From positions 34,999-41,775 of the forward strand of contig DMMZ01000034.1 in the NCBI GenBank assembly GCA_003452915.1: 6,777 nt of DNA. The letters are read 5' to 3'. The stretch is from Clostridiales bacterium (GTDB lineage: Bacteria > Bacillota > Clostridia > Oscillospirales > CAG-382). Below the pieces are notes generated by a model. The model did no database searches. It saw nothing but the letters and a program-made list of their open reading frames with translations, and was not told where the DNA came from. A program made the position numbers and the translations under genes. The stretch's first letter is position 1. Each line of letters opens with the position of its first letter. Positions 1 to 6,396 of the stretch are shown in pieces.

Positions 1-1346
1 CCGCCACAACCGTCTCTACCTGTTCTTCCGCCAAGTAAAACAATTATATCACCCGAAACAGGTTGTAATCTCTTTACATTTTTACTCGGAGCAGCACCCA
101 GAACAGCACCGATTTCCATTCTCTTTGCTGCGTAACCGTCATGGTAAATCTCGTCAACAAGACCTGTCGCAAGACCTATCTGGTTGCCGTAGGAGGAATA
201 ACCGTGTGCAGCTTCTGTAACAATTTTACGTTGCGGAAGTTTACCTTTTATAGTCTTTTCAATGGGTTTTAGCGGATCTGCAGCACCTGTAACACGCATA
301 GCTTGATAAACATAGCTTCTGCCAGAGAGCGGATCACGAATTGCACCACCTATGCAGGTAGCCGCACCACCGAAAGGCTCTATCTCTGTGGGATGATTGT
401 GAGTTTCGTTCTTAAAAAGAAGAAGGTATTCTTCGTCTTTTCCGTTTACGTCAACATCGATTTTTACAGTACAAGCATTTATCTCATCGGATTCATCAAG
501 ATGTTTTAAAATCCCTTTATTTTTCAGATACCTTGCTCCTATTGTTGCGATATTCATCAGCGTCATCGGTTTTGTACTACCAAGCTCTTCACGAAGTATA
601 AGATAATGCTCATAGCCTTCCGCAACCTGTGCGTTATCTATCGATACGTTATCTATATGTGTAGTAAAAGTTGTATGTCTGCAATGGTCAGACCAATATG
701 TATCGATTAACTTAATTTCTGTGATTGTTGGATTGCGATTTTCTGTTCTGAAATAATCCCTGCAAAAAATAAGGTCGTCAAAATCCATCGCAAGCCCTTT
801 TTCGGAAAGGAAAGCCTTTAACTCGCTGTCATTCATGGTAATGAAATTATCTAGTATTTCTACAGAATCAGGCTGTTCGGTTCTTATTTTAAGAGTATCA
901 GCCATATCGAGTGAAGCAACTCTGCTCTCTACTGGGTTTATTAAGAAATTCTCAACTCTTTTAAGGTCAGACTCTGACAAATCACCGTACAGTAAAAACA
1001 CTCTTGCACTTCTGACAAGCGGTCTTTCTCCTTGTGAAACTATTTGTATACACTGCGAGGCTGAATCTGCTCTCTGGTCATATTGACCGGGCAGATATTC
1101 GGTTGCAATTATTTTTACATTGTCGTTAGGAAGTAAATAATGCACAATATAAAGCTGAGGTTCAGAAAAAACTGTATTTACACAGTAATCGAACAGTTCT
1201 TTAGTAATATTTTCAACGTCGTATCTGTTAAGTACACGTACGTTTGTAAGAGTATTAATTTTAAGTAATTCTCTTATGTCAAAGAGAATAGAACTTGCTT
1301 CTGATGCGTATTCAGTCTTTTTTTCAGTATATAGTCTGTAAATCAT
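1..1346 (-). CDS. purL: Phosphoribosylformylglycinamidine synthase, large single-chain type, N-terminal part (runs off window)
   Basis: FGAM synthase converts FGAR, glutamine and ATP to FGAM in step 4 of purine synthesis in the cytoplasm. One frame is open from residue 1 to residue 448, where the window ends. Residues 1-50 (MIYRLYTEKK, then VRVLNRYDVE) look like the PurS-like N-terminal domain of long clostridial PurL proteins. The linker motif YWSDHCRHTTF is at 217-227. The first AIRS-like catalytic domain follows, with FKNETHNHPTEIEPFGGAA at 311-329 and GRTGRDGCGG starting at about 440. Long PurL proteins are usually about 1,200-1,300 residues with a C-terminal glutaminase domain, so roughly two thirds is missing here. 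I chose the ATG at 1346. An in-frame ATG at 1358 directly abuts the AAAGGA ribosome site and would leave no spacing, and the family typically begins near M-x-Y-R-x-Y. The gene lies 56 bases after purD. No damage is visible. Confidence 0.95.
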   Translation of the reverse strand, partial: MIYRLYTEKKTEYASEASSILFDIRELLKINTLTNVRVLNRYDVENITKELFDYCVNTVFSEPQLYIVHYLLPNDNVKIIATEYLPGQYDQRADSASQCIQIVSQGERPLVRSARVFLLYGDLSESDLKRVENFLINPVESRVASLDMADTLKIRTEQPDSVEILDNFITMNDSELKAFLSEKGLAMDFDDLIFCRDYFRTENRNPTITEIKLIDTYWSDHCRHTTFTTHIDNVSIDNAQVAEGYEHYLILREELGSTKPMTLMNIATIGARYLKNKGILKHLDESDEINACTVKIDVDVNGKDEEYLLLFKNETHNHPTEIEPFGGAATCIGGAIRDPLSGRSYVYQAMRVTGAADPLKPIEKTIKGKLPQRKIVTEAAHGYSSYGNQIGLATGLVDEIYHDGYAAKRMEIGAVLGAAPSKNVKRLQPVSGDIIVLLGGRTGRDGCG

Positions 1347-1358
1347 TTTTATAACCAT

Positions 1359-1364
1359 TCCTTT
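1359..1364 (-). promoter_or_regulatory. Ribosome binding site deciding the purL start
   Basis: The minus strand reads AAAGGA here. It touches the upstream ATG (1358) with no spacer and lies 12 bases before the ATG at 1346. Only the second ATG has workable, if slightly long, spacing, which supports the start chosen for purL. Confidence 0.6.
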
Positions 1365-1373
1365 CGTCGGAGT

Positions 1374-1395
1374 ATCTGAAAATATGCTTTCAGAC
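1374..1395 (-). other. Small hairpin between purD and purL
   Basis: On the minus strand TCTGAAA (1394-1388) and TTTCAGA (1381-1375) form a perfect 7-bp inverted repeat around a 6-base loop, with one possible G-U pair outside it. It sits 8 bases after the purD stop and about 10 bases before the purL ribosome site. No T-run follows, so it is not a standard terminator. It could affect mRNA processing or purL translation, but this is inference and a chance repeat is possible. Confidence 0.4.
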
Positions 1396-1402
1396 TTATT
1401 AC

Positions 1403-2686
1403 CTATTTTCTTATATAATTAAGTGCTTTTCTACCAATATCATGACGGTAGAATGAGCCTTCAAAAGTTATCTTATCGGTTTGTTCGTATGCATTTTTTA
1501 TAGCTTCGGTAAGGTCTTTTCCCGTTGCTGTAACTCCAAGAACACGACCGCCTGAGGTTAAAATATCTCCGTTTTCTGCCTTTTTCGTACCTGCATGGTA
1601 AATAAGTATATTTCCACTCTCAACAATTCCATCAAAACTAATTTTCTTGCCTTTTTTATAATCCTGCGGATAACCACCGGAAGCAATAATTACACAACAA
1701 GCAGCACCGTCTTTAAAGGTTACTTTAGTTTCGGAAAGACGCTCTTTGGAAACAGCAATCATAATTTCTAAAAGGTCACTCTCTAAAAGCGGAAGCACGA
1801 CCTGTGTTTCGGGATCACCGAAACGACAATTATATTCAATAACCTTAGGTCCTTTTTCTGTCAGCATAAGTCCAAAGTAGAGACAGCCCTTAAAAGCTCT
1901 TCCTTCGCTGTTCATAGCGTTCATAGTGGGTATAAAAATGCTCTTCATACACTCGTCAGCAATAGATTTCGTGTAATATGGATTCGGGGCGATTGTGCCC
2001 ATTCCGCCTGTATTCAAACCCTTGTCGTCATCTAAAGCACGCTTGTGATCCATCGAGGAAACCATCGGAATGATTGCTTTTCCGTCCGTAAACGACAATA
2101 CAGAAACCTCGGGTCCGGTTAGGAATTCCTCAACAACAATCTTGTTTCCACTGTCACCAAAAGCTTTATCCAGCATTATGGATTCAACTGCGTTCTTAGC
2201 TTCTTCAAAGTTCTCGGCGATAATAACACCCTTGCCGAGAGCTAGACCGTCAGCTTTGATAACTATGGGAAAAACATTGTTGTTTAAAATATATTGAATA
2301 GCCTTATCTGCATTGTCAAAGGTCTGATAATCGGCTGTGGGGATATTATATTTCTGCATTAAGCTCTTTGAAAAAGCCTTACTTCCCTCAATAATAGCTG
2401 CCGCTTTGTTTGGTCCAAAACAAGAGATCCCGACTTTCTCAAGCTCGTCAACAGCACCAAGAACAAGAGGATCATCGGGAGCAACTATCGCAAAATCTAT
2501 CTTTTTTTCAATTGCAAACGTTGTAATAGCTTTTATATCCTTTGTACTTATATCAACACACTCAGCTTCGCATGCTATCCCTCCGTTGCCTGGTAGACAG
2601 TATATCTTTCCGCACAGAGGACTTTTTTTTATGCTTTTTAATATTGCGTGTTCACGGCCACCGCCACCGACTATAAGAATGTTCAT
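1403..2686 (-). CDS. purD: Phosphoribosylamine--glycine ligase (GAR synthetase)
   Basis: PurD joins glycine to phosphoribosylamine using ATP, giving GAR in step 2 of purine synthesis. The 427 residues match the usual 420-430 of a monofunctional bacterial enzyme. The N-domain starts MNILIVGGGGREHA, with the glycine-rich loop at 7-14. The ATP-grasp region includes VIKADGLALGKGV at 142-154, the signature DHKRALDDDKGLNTGGMG at 213-230, and the metal-binding EYNCRFGDPETQ at 284-295. HAGTKK at 364-369 belongs to the C-terminal domain. The ATG at 2686 follows TGGGAG (2700-2695) with an 8-base spacer, so the start is secure. The gene lies 158 bases after the AICAR formyltransferase gene, the largest gap in the operon, and may have its own control there. 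It is followed by purL. No truncation or missing key residue is seen. Confidence 0.98.
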   Translation of the reverse strand: MNILIVGGGGREHAILKSIKKSPLCGKIYCLPGNGGIACEAECVDISTKDIKAITTFAIEKKIDFAIVAPDDPLVLGAVDELEKVGISCFGPNKAAAIIEGSKAFSKSLMQKYNIPTADYQTFDNADKAIQYILNNNVFPIVIKADGLALGKGVIIAENFEEAKNAVESIMLDKAFGDSGNKIVVEEFLTGPEVSVLSFTDGKAIIPMVSSMDHKRALDDDKGLNTGGMGTIAPNPYYTKSIADECMKSIFIPTMNAMNSEGRAFKGCLYFGLMLTEKGPKVIEYNCRFGDPETQVVLPLLESDLLEIMIAVSKERLSETKVTFKDGAACCVIIASGGYPQDYKKGKKISFDGIVESGNILIYHAGTKKAENGDILTSGGRVLGVTATGKDLTEAIKNAYEQTDKITFEGSFYRHDIGRKALNYIRK

Positions 2687-2704
2687 CTAGTATTCTCCCA
2701 AATT

Positions 2705-2734
2705 TATATATTAGGCTTAAAAAGTTGTTATCAA
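2705..2734 (-). promoter_or_regulatory. Possible sigma-A promoter for purD-purL
   Basis: The minus strand has TTGATA (2734-2729), an 18-base spacer and TATATA (2710-2705), close to the TTGACA/TATAAT consensus. Transcription would start almost at the purD ribosome site, giving a very short leader. The -35 overlaps one arm of an inverted repeat. In sequence this AT-rich such matches occur by chance, so this is only a candidate. Confidence 0.25.
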
Positions 2735-2756
2735 TTAATATTACGTAAAATTGATA
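2729..2756 (-). other. Inverted repeat TATCAATT/AATTGATA upstream of purD
   Basis: A perfect 8-base inverted repeat (2729-2736 with 2749-2756) encloses 12 bases that include the palindrome TTACGTAA (2741-2748). It could be an RNA hairpin or a DNA operator, since it overlaps the -35 of the candidate promoter. The low GC content means a weak hairpin. No known regulator site is recognised. Confidence 0.35.
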
Positions 2757-2759
2757 GCG

Positions 2760-2815
2760 GAAAAGTCGGTTTTGCCGTTAGACAAATTAAGGTCATTTGA
2801 CCTTAAAGACTTTTC
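2760..2815 (-). other. Nested hairpin in the purH-purD gap
   Basis: On the minus strand GAAAAGTC (2815-2808) pairs perfectly with GACTTTTC (2767-2760). Inside lies a near-perfect palindrome at 2806-2787, where TTAAGGTC pairs with GACCTTAA around a 4-base loop. A second possible fold, CGGCAAAA (2777-2770) with TTTTCCG (2764-2758) and one bulged base, uses the same 3' arm and so excludes the outer stem. Nested and competing stems resemble attenuators, but no function is shown. Confidence 0.4.
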
Positions 2816-2818
2816 TGT

Positions 2819-2843
2819 AAAAACGGAAATTTCATTTCCGTTT
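2819..2843 (-). terminator. Possible intrinsic terminator or attenuator after the AICAR formyltransferase gene
   Basis: Just after the stop codon the minus strand has a perfect 10-bp hairpin, AAACGGAAAT then loop GAA then ATTTCCGTTT, ending in a run of five T (three inside the stem). The position and T-run fit a Rho-independent terminator. Only three of the ten pairs are G-C and the T-run is short, so it is probably leaky, and purD and purL downstream need either readthrough or their own promoter. Confidence 0.45.
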
Positions 2844-2844
2844 A

Positions 2845-4020
2845 TTAATGATGAAACAATCTTATTCCCGTAAATGCCATTGCGATATCGTATTTATTAC
2901 ATGCTTCGATAACAAGGTCATCCCTTATCGAACCGCCAGGTTGAGCAATATATTTAACTCCGCTTTTTGCAGCTCTGTCAATATTATCAGAGAATGGGAA
3001 GAAAGCGTCACTGCCGAGCGAAACACCGTTGATTGTTGAAAGATAAGCCTTCTTTTCTTCTGCTGTAAGCGGTTTTGGCTGTACTTTAAAGTTTAAACTC
3101 CAAACGTCCTTACCAATAACATCCTCATAATCAGAAGAAATGTAAACGTCGATTGCGTTGTCACGGTTGGTACGTGCTATATTATCTATAAACGGAAGCG
3201 ACAATACCTTCGGATGCTGACGGAGGAAGAAATTATCCGCCTTGCTGCCGGCAAGACGAGTGCAATGAATTCTGGATTGTTGCCCTGCACCGATACCGAT
3301 AGCCTGTCCGTTATATGCATAGCAAACGGAATTCGACTGTGTATATTTTAAGGTTATAAGTGAAATTATCAAGTCCCTTATAGCTGATTCGGGAAGGTTT
3401 TTGTTAGCAGTAACAATATTTGCAATCATATCTCTGTCGATTTTTAGCTCGTTACGTCCCTGCTCGAAATAAATACCATATACCTGTTTTGTTTCAATAG
3501 GTTCGGGAGTGTAATCCTTATCCATACGGACTATGTTATAACCACCCTTGCGTTTGGTTTTTAAAAGTTCAAGTGCATCAGCATCATAATCGGGAGAGAT
3601 AACACCGTCCGAAACCTCTTTTGCAATCAATTTTGCGGTAGAAAGATCGCATTTATCGCTTAAAGAAATCCAGTCTCCAAACGAGCTCATTCTATCCGCA
3701 CCCCTTGCCCTCGCATACGCACAGGCAAGTGGCGACAATTCTTTATCATCTGTAAAGAAAATCTGATTAAGAACATCGTTCAATGGCTCACCGACAGCAG
3801 CTCCTGCAGGGGAAACGTGTTTAAATGATGTAGCAGCAGGCATACCTGTTGCTTCTTTTAATTCTTTAACAAGCTGCCAGCCATTGAAAGCATCCAAAAA
3901 GTTGATATAACCTGGTTTACCGTTAAGTACCTTTATCGGGAGACTTCCCTTATTAATATAGATTCTTGACGGTTTTTGATTTGGGTTACAGCCGTATTTG
4001 AGTTCGAGTTCGGTTGACAT
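2845..4020 (-). CDS. purH: Stand-alone AICAR formyltransferase (PurH C-terminal domain only)
   Basis: The enzyme transfers a formyl group from 10-formyl-THF to AICAR, giving FAICAR, the ninth step of purine synthesis. At 391 residues it covers only the formyltransferase half. The N-terminal IMP cyclohydrolase (MGS-like) half of normal PurH, about 200 residues, is absent. LKYGCNPNQKPSRIY at 7-21 is the usual domain start. The catalytic Lys-His pair is K67-H68 in SFKHVSPAGAAVG, equivalent to K266-H267 of human ATIC. KYTQSNSV (225-232), GIGAGQQSRIHC (242-253), DAFFPF (338-343) and RLFHH at the C-terminus are also conserved. From memory, SFKHVSPAGAA and QQSRIHCTRLAG look closer to eukaryotic ATIC than to E. 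coli PurH. The ATG at 4020 follows AAGGGAG with 7 bases between. The missing cyclohydrolase activity is supplied by the gene 18 bases upstream. The gene looks intact. The symbol purH is used loosely because the protein is one half of PurH. Confidence 0.96.
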   Translation of the reverse strand: MSTELELKYGCNPNQKPSRIYINKGSLPIKVLNGKPGYINFLDAFNGWQLVKELKEATGMPAATSFKHVSPAGAAVGEPLNDVLNQIFFTDDKELSPLACAYARARGADRMSSFGDWISLSDKCDLSTAKLIAKEVSDGVISPDYDADALELLKTKRKGGYNIVRMDKDYTPEPIETKQVYGIYFEQGRNELKIDRDMIANIVTANKNLPESAIRDLIISLITLKYTQSNSVCYAYNGQAIGIGAGQQSRIHCTRLAGSKADNFFLRQHPKVLSLPFIDNIARTNRDNAIDVYISSDYEDVIGKDVWSLNFKVQPKPLTAEEKKAYLSTINGVSLGSDAFFPFSDNIDRAAKSGVKYIAQPGGSIRDDLVIEACNKYDIAMAFTGIRLFHH

Positions 4021-4038
4021 AATGTATCTCCCTTGAAT

Positions 4039-4743
4039 TTATATATGTTTATTATATATTTTAGTTTTAACAGCACCATTTTTTAATGATATACTGCGTA
4101 CGAACAAAGATACCTTGTTATCTGCGTTAAGTGCATTCCATACATCATCTGAAAATTTATCAAAATCCTTATCTATTGCAAACAAAACAGGTTCACCCTC
4201 AAATGAAGGAATCGGGTTGCCGTCTGCTTTATAGGTATGAATTATATGTCCTATTCCTGTAAATGTGTTCTCATATTCATAGAAAAATCTATCGCAACCC
4301 TGCATACCGAAGGACTTTTTTAATATCGAAAGCTTGTAGGATAAACGTCCATTTTTAACGATTGCTATACCGCTTATACGGGGTGTAAAGTTAGGCTCGT
4401 CCGGCTCAAAACAGCGTGTACGGAGAGCATCAGCGAAAGTTTTGTTTTTTTGCAAGCCATCATATATCGTATCGGTCTGGTCACCGTTGGTTACTATTGT
4501 ATTGTTGTCGTAAATACGTACCGGTGCATAAATAATAAGCGAAGGATCGGTAAGTTTACTCTCGTCAAATGCTTTTGTCTTTATTCCACCTTCGCTCTCC
4601 ACGAAGATACGATTGCGACTGTTTACACTCCTGCCCATTATAAAATATACAAGTATTGCGTTTTCACCATCAGCACTTTTGCCGATTGCAACTCCCCTAC
4701 CAGGATAACTATTTGATGATAAATAATCAAAAAGATTAACCAT
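4039..4743 (-). CDS. purO: IMP cyclohydrolase, PurO type
   Basis: This enzyme is predicted to close FAICAR to IMP, the last step of the pathway. The 234 residues resemble the IMP_cyclohyd (PurO-like) family, known from archaeal PurO with an NTN-hydrolase fold and unrelated to the cyclohydrolase half of PurH. Recognisable family blocks are YPGRGVAIG at 13-21, YFIMGRSVNSRNRIF at 33-47, TNGDQTDTIYDGL at 85-97 and EPDEPNFTPRISG at 113-125. No signal peptide or membrane segment is seen. The ATG at 4743 overlaps the end of purN by 8 bases, and its ribosome site AAAGGAG lies inside the last purN codons, suggesting coupled translation. The stand-alone AICAR formyltransferase follows immediately, so the pair replaces bifunctional PurH. 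Family assignment is firm. The activity is inferred from the family and the context, and I did not map individual catalytic residues. Confidence 0.93.
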   Translation of the reverse strand: MVNLFDYLSSNSYPGRGVAIGKSADGENAILVYFIMGRSVNSRNRIFVESEGGIKTKAFDESKLTDPSLIIYAPVRIYDNNTIVTNGDQTDTIYDGLQKNKTFADALRTRCFEPDEPNFTPRISGIAIVKNGRLSYKLSILKKSFGMQGCDRFFYEYENTFTGIGHIIHTYKADGNPIPSFEGEPVLFAIDKDFDKFSDDVWNALNADNKVSLFVRSISLKNGAVKTKIYNKHI

Positions 4744-5353
4744 TTTTCTTCTCCTTTATTAAAGACTTACACACCATTTCACACGCTCTGGGAAGAATCT
4801 TCCACTCGGCTTGCTCCATAATTCGTTTTTGTAAAATCTCTGGTGTGTCGCTTTTTTTAATATTTATTGCTTTTTGAAGAATTATCTTTCCACCATCGGT
4901 GACTTCGTTTACATAATGTACTGTAGCACCGCTGATTTTAACTCCGTAATCCAATGCTGCTTTATGAACACGAAGTCCATAAAAACCATCACCGCAAAAT
5001 GATGGAATCAGCGAGGGATGTACGTTAATAATTCTGTCCTTGTATTCGTTTACAAAATCTGCACTAAGAACACACATAAAGCCTGCAAGAACAATTAAAT
5101 CAGTTCTCTCTAGCTTTAATATCTCGATTAATTTATTTTCAAATTCCTTTTGTACAGGGAACTCCTTTTTTGGTACACAAAAGTTTTTTATACCGTTTTG
5201 ATTTGCTCGTTCAAGCGCGTAAACGCCTTCCTTGCTGGAAATGACAGATTTTATCTCACCGCTTTTAATAATACCAGCTTTACAAGCATTGATCAAAGCT
5301 TGAAGATTAGTCCCCGAACCGCTTACAAGCACGGCAATATTAACCTTTAACAT
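4736..5353 (-). CDS. purN: Phosphoribosylglycinamide formyltransferase (GAR transformylase, 10-formyl-THF dependent)
   Basis: PurN formylates GAR with 10-formyl-THF to give FGAR in step 3. The 205 residues fit the usual 190-215. The N-terminal Rossmann-like start IAVLVSGSGTNLQALI has the phosphate-binding SGSGTN at 11-16. The catalytic trio corresponding to E. coli N106, H108 and D144 is visible as N110 and H112 in INVHPSLIP and D153 in VTDGG. Between them, SFCGDGFYGLRVHKAAL is longer than the matching E. coli stretch, a form I associate with clostridial enzymes. The ATG at 5353 overlaps the purM stop by 7 bases and has AAGGTGG 9 bases upstream. It overlaps purO by 8 bases at the other end. 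Both overlaps fit translation from one message. All key residues are present. Confidence 0.97.
   Translation of the reverse strand: MLKVNIAVLVSGSGTNLQALINACKAGIIKSGEIKSVISSKEGVYALERANQNGIKNFCVPKKEFPVQKEFENKLIEILKLERTDLIVLAGFMCVLSADFVNEYKDRIINVHPSLIPSFCGDGFYGLRVHKAALDYGVKISGATVHYVNEVTDGGKIILQKAINIKKSDTPEILQKRIMEQAEWKILPRACEMVCKSLIKEKKNG
4751..4757 (-). promoter_or_regulatory. Ribosome binding site for purO inside the end of purN
   Basis: The minus strand reads AAAGGAG, 7 bases before the ATG of purO. It lies within the purN codons for the C-terminal Lys-Glu-Lys-Lys stretch, so ribosomes finishing purN would pass over it. This supports the chosen purO start. Confidence 0.75.
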
Positions 5354-6396
5354 ACCAATATACCACCTTCGCGGCCCTGTTTATCTGAACCTATAATTTC
5401 ACCGCAAATGTAAGCATCCTCACCATTGGCTTTAAGAATTCTTATTGCTTCATCGGCAGACGAGGATTCGACAACAATGCTCATACCTACACCCATGTTA
5501 AAAGTGTTGTACATGTCACGCTCGTCAATACCACCAATTTTTTGTAAAAGGTTGAAAATTGGAAGTGTCTCTAGTGATTTTTTATCTATCTTAGCAGTAA
5601 AGCCGTCCGGAATACTTCTGGGAATATTTTCGTAAAAGCCACCGCCTGTAATGTGCGAAACAGCTTTAACTCCAACAGCTTCATTTAGCGCAAGTAATGG
5701 CTTTACATATATTTTTGTAGGAGTGAGCAAGGTCTCTCCAAGTGTTGCACCAAGTTCATCGTAATAAACAGAAATACCTTTGTTTGCAATATCAAATATC
5801 TTTCTAACAAGTGAGAAACCGTTGGAATGTACGCCCGAAGAACGGAGAGCGATAACAGCGTCCCCCTGCTTTATTTTTGTGTTATCTATAATTTTTTCCT
5901 TGTCAACAACACCGACCGAAAAGCCTGCAAGGTCATATTCGTCTATCGGATAAAAGCCGGGCATTTCCGCAGTTTCTCCACCGATAAGCGCACAGCCTGC
6001 CTGCACGCAGCCTTCTGCAACACCGCTTACAATCGCTGCAACCTTTTCGGGAATATTCTTGCCAAGTGCAATATAATCAAGGAAAACAAGCGGTTTTGCT
6101 CCACTGCAAATGATATCGTTTACGCACATTGCAACACAATCAATACCAACAGTATCGTGTTTGTCCATTAGAAAAGCTATTTTTAGCTTTGTGCCGACAC
6201 CGTCTGTTCCGCTGACCAAAACAGGCTTTTTTATTCCCTCAAGGTCAAGCTCAAAAAGACCGCCGAAGCCGCCTATTCCGCCGATTGCACCAGGTATCAT
6301 TGTGCGGTTTATATGCTCCTTCATGAGCCTTACACCCTCATAACCTGCTGTTATATCAACACCGGCTGCTTTGTAACTCTCGCTGAAACTTTTCAT
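5347..6396 (-). CDS. purM: Phosphoribosylformylglycinamidine cyclo-ligase (AIR synthetase)
   Basis: PurM uses ATP to close FGAM to AIR in step 5. The 349 residues match the usual 340-350. The start SYKAAGVDITAGYEGV is typical of the family. Other recognisable blocks are GTDGVGTKLK at 63-72, AMCVNDIICSGAKPLVFLDY at 89-108, GGETAEMPGFY at 139-149, SSGVHSNGFSL at 187-197, HITGGGFYENIPR at 248-260 and YNTFNMGVGM at 296-305. These cover both the N-terminal AIRS and C-terminal AIRS_C domains with nothing missing. The ATG at 6396 overlaps the purF stop in an ATGA arrangement and has AAGGAG 8 bases upstream, so the start is secure. The 3' end overlaps purN by 7 bases. It is a cytoplasmic enzyme, and PurM proteins generally act as dimers. 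Confidence 0.98.
   Translation of the reverse strand: MKSFSESYKAAGVDITAGYEGVRLMKEHINRTMIPGAIGGIGGFGGLFELDLEGIKKPVLVSGTDGVGTKLKIAFLMDKHDTVGIDCVAMCVNDIICSGAKPLVFLDYIALGKNIPEKVAAIVSGVAEGCVQAGCALIGGETAEMPGFYPIDEYDLAGFSVGVVDKEKIIDNTKIKQGDAVIALRSSGVHSNGFSLVRKIFDIANKGISVYYDELGATLGETLLTPTKIYVKPLLALNEAVGVKAVSHITGGGFYENIPRSIPDGFTAKIDKKSLETLPIFNLLQKIGGIDERDMYNTFNMGVGMSIVVESSSADEAIRILKANGEDAYICGEIIGSDKQGREGGILVC

Larger units (their letters stand above)
2687..2844 (-). promoter_or_regulatory. Structured non-coding gap between the AICAR formyltransferase gene and purD
   Basis: This 158-base AT-rich gap interrupts an otherwise tightly packed operon and has no plausible gene on either strand. On the minus strand it holds, in order, a 10-bp hairpin right after the stop codon, an 8-bp outer stem enclosing an 8-9-bp hairpin, an 8-bp repeat TATCAATT/AATTGATA, a possible promoter, and the purD ribosome site. 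I do not recognise a purine riboswitch or any other known riboswitch consensus in it. Its role as an attenuator or leader is inferred from the density of inverted repeats. Confidence 0.5.

Noticed and set aside
303..1086. Plus-strand open frames of 68 and 83 codons opposite purL
   Set aside because: They lie antisense to a continuous, strongly conserved PurL reading frame, show no family resemblance, and have no ribosome site that I can see.
1347..1358. purL starting at the ATG at 1358 (four residues longer)
   Set aside because: The AAAGGA site would touch this ATG with no spacing, and the family start matches the next ATG at 1346.
2623..2630. Run of eight A's on the minus strand within purD as a possible frameshift or slippage site
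   Set aside because: The frame is intact through the run and gives a normal PurD N-domain. No alternative frame product is evident.
2070..2690. Plus-strand open frames opposite purD (75 and 117 codons)
   Set aside because: They are fully antisense to intact purD and their composition follows from its codons, so they are shadows.
2687..2844. Purine (guanine/adenine) riboswitch upstream of purD
   Set aside because: I looked for the paired loop and core consensus of the purine aptamer and did not find it. The hairpins present do not form its three-way junction.
5827..6343. Plus-strand open frames opposite purM (114 and 77 codons)
   Set aside because: They are antisense to a complete PurM with all motifs present. 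The translations look like reverse readings and not like proteins.
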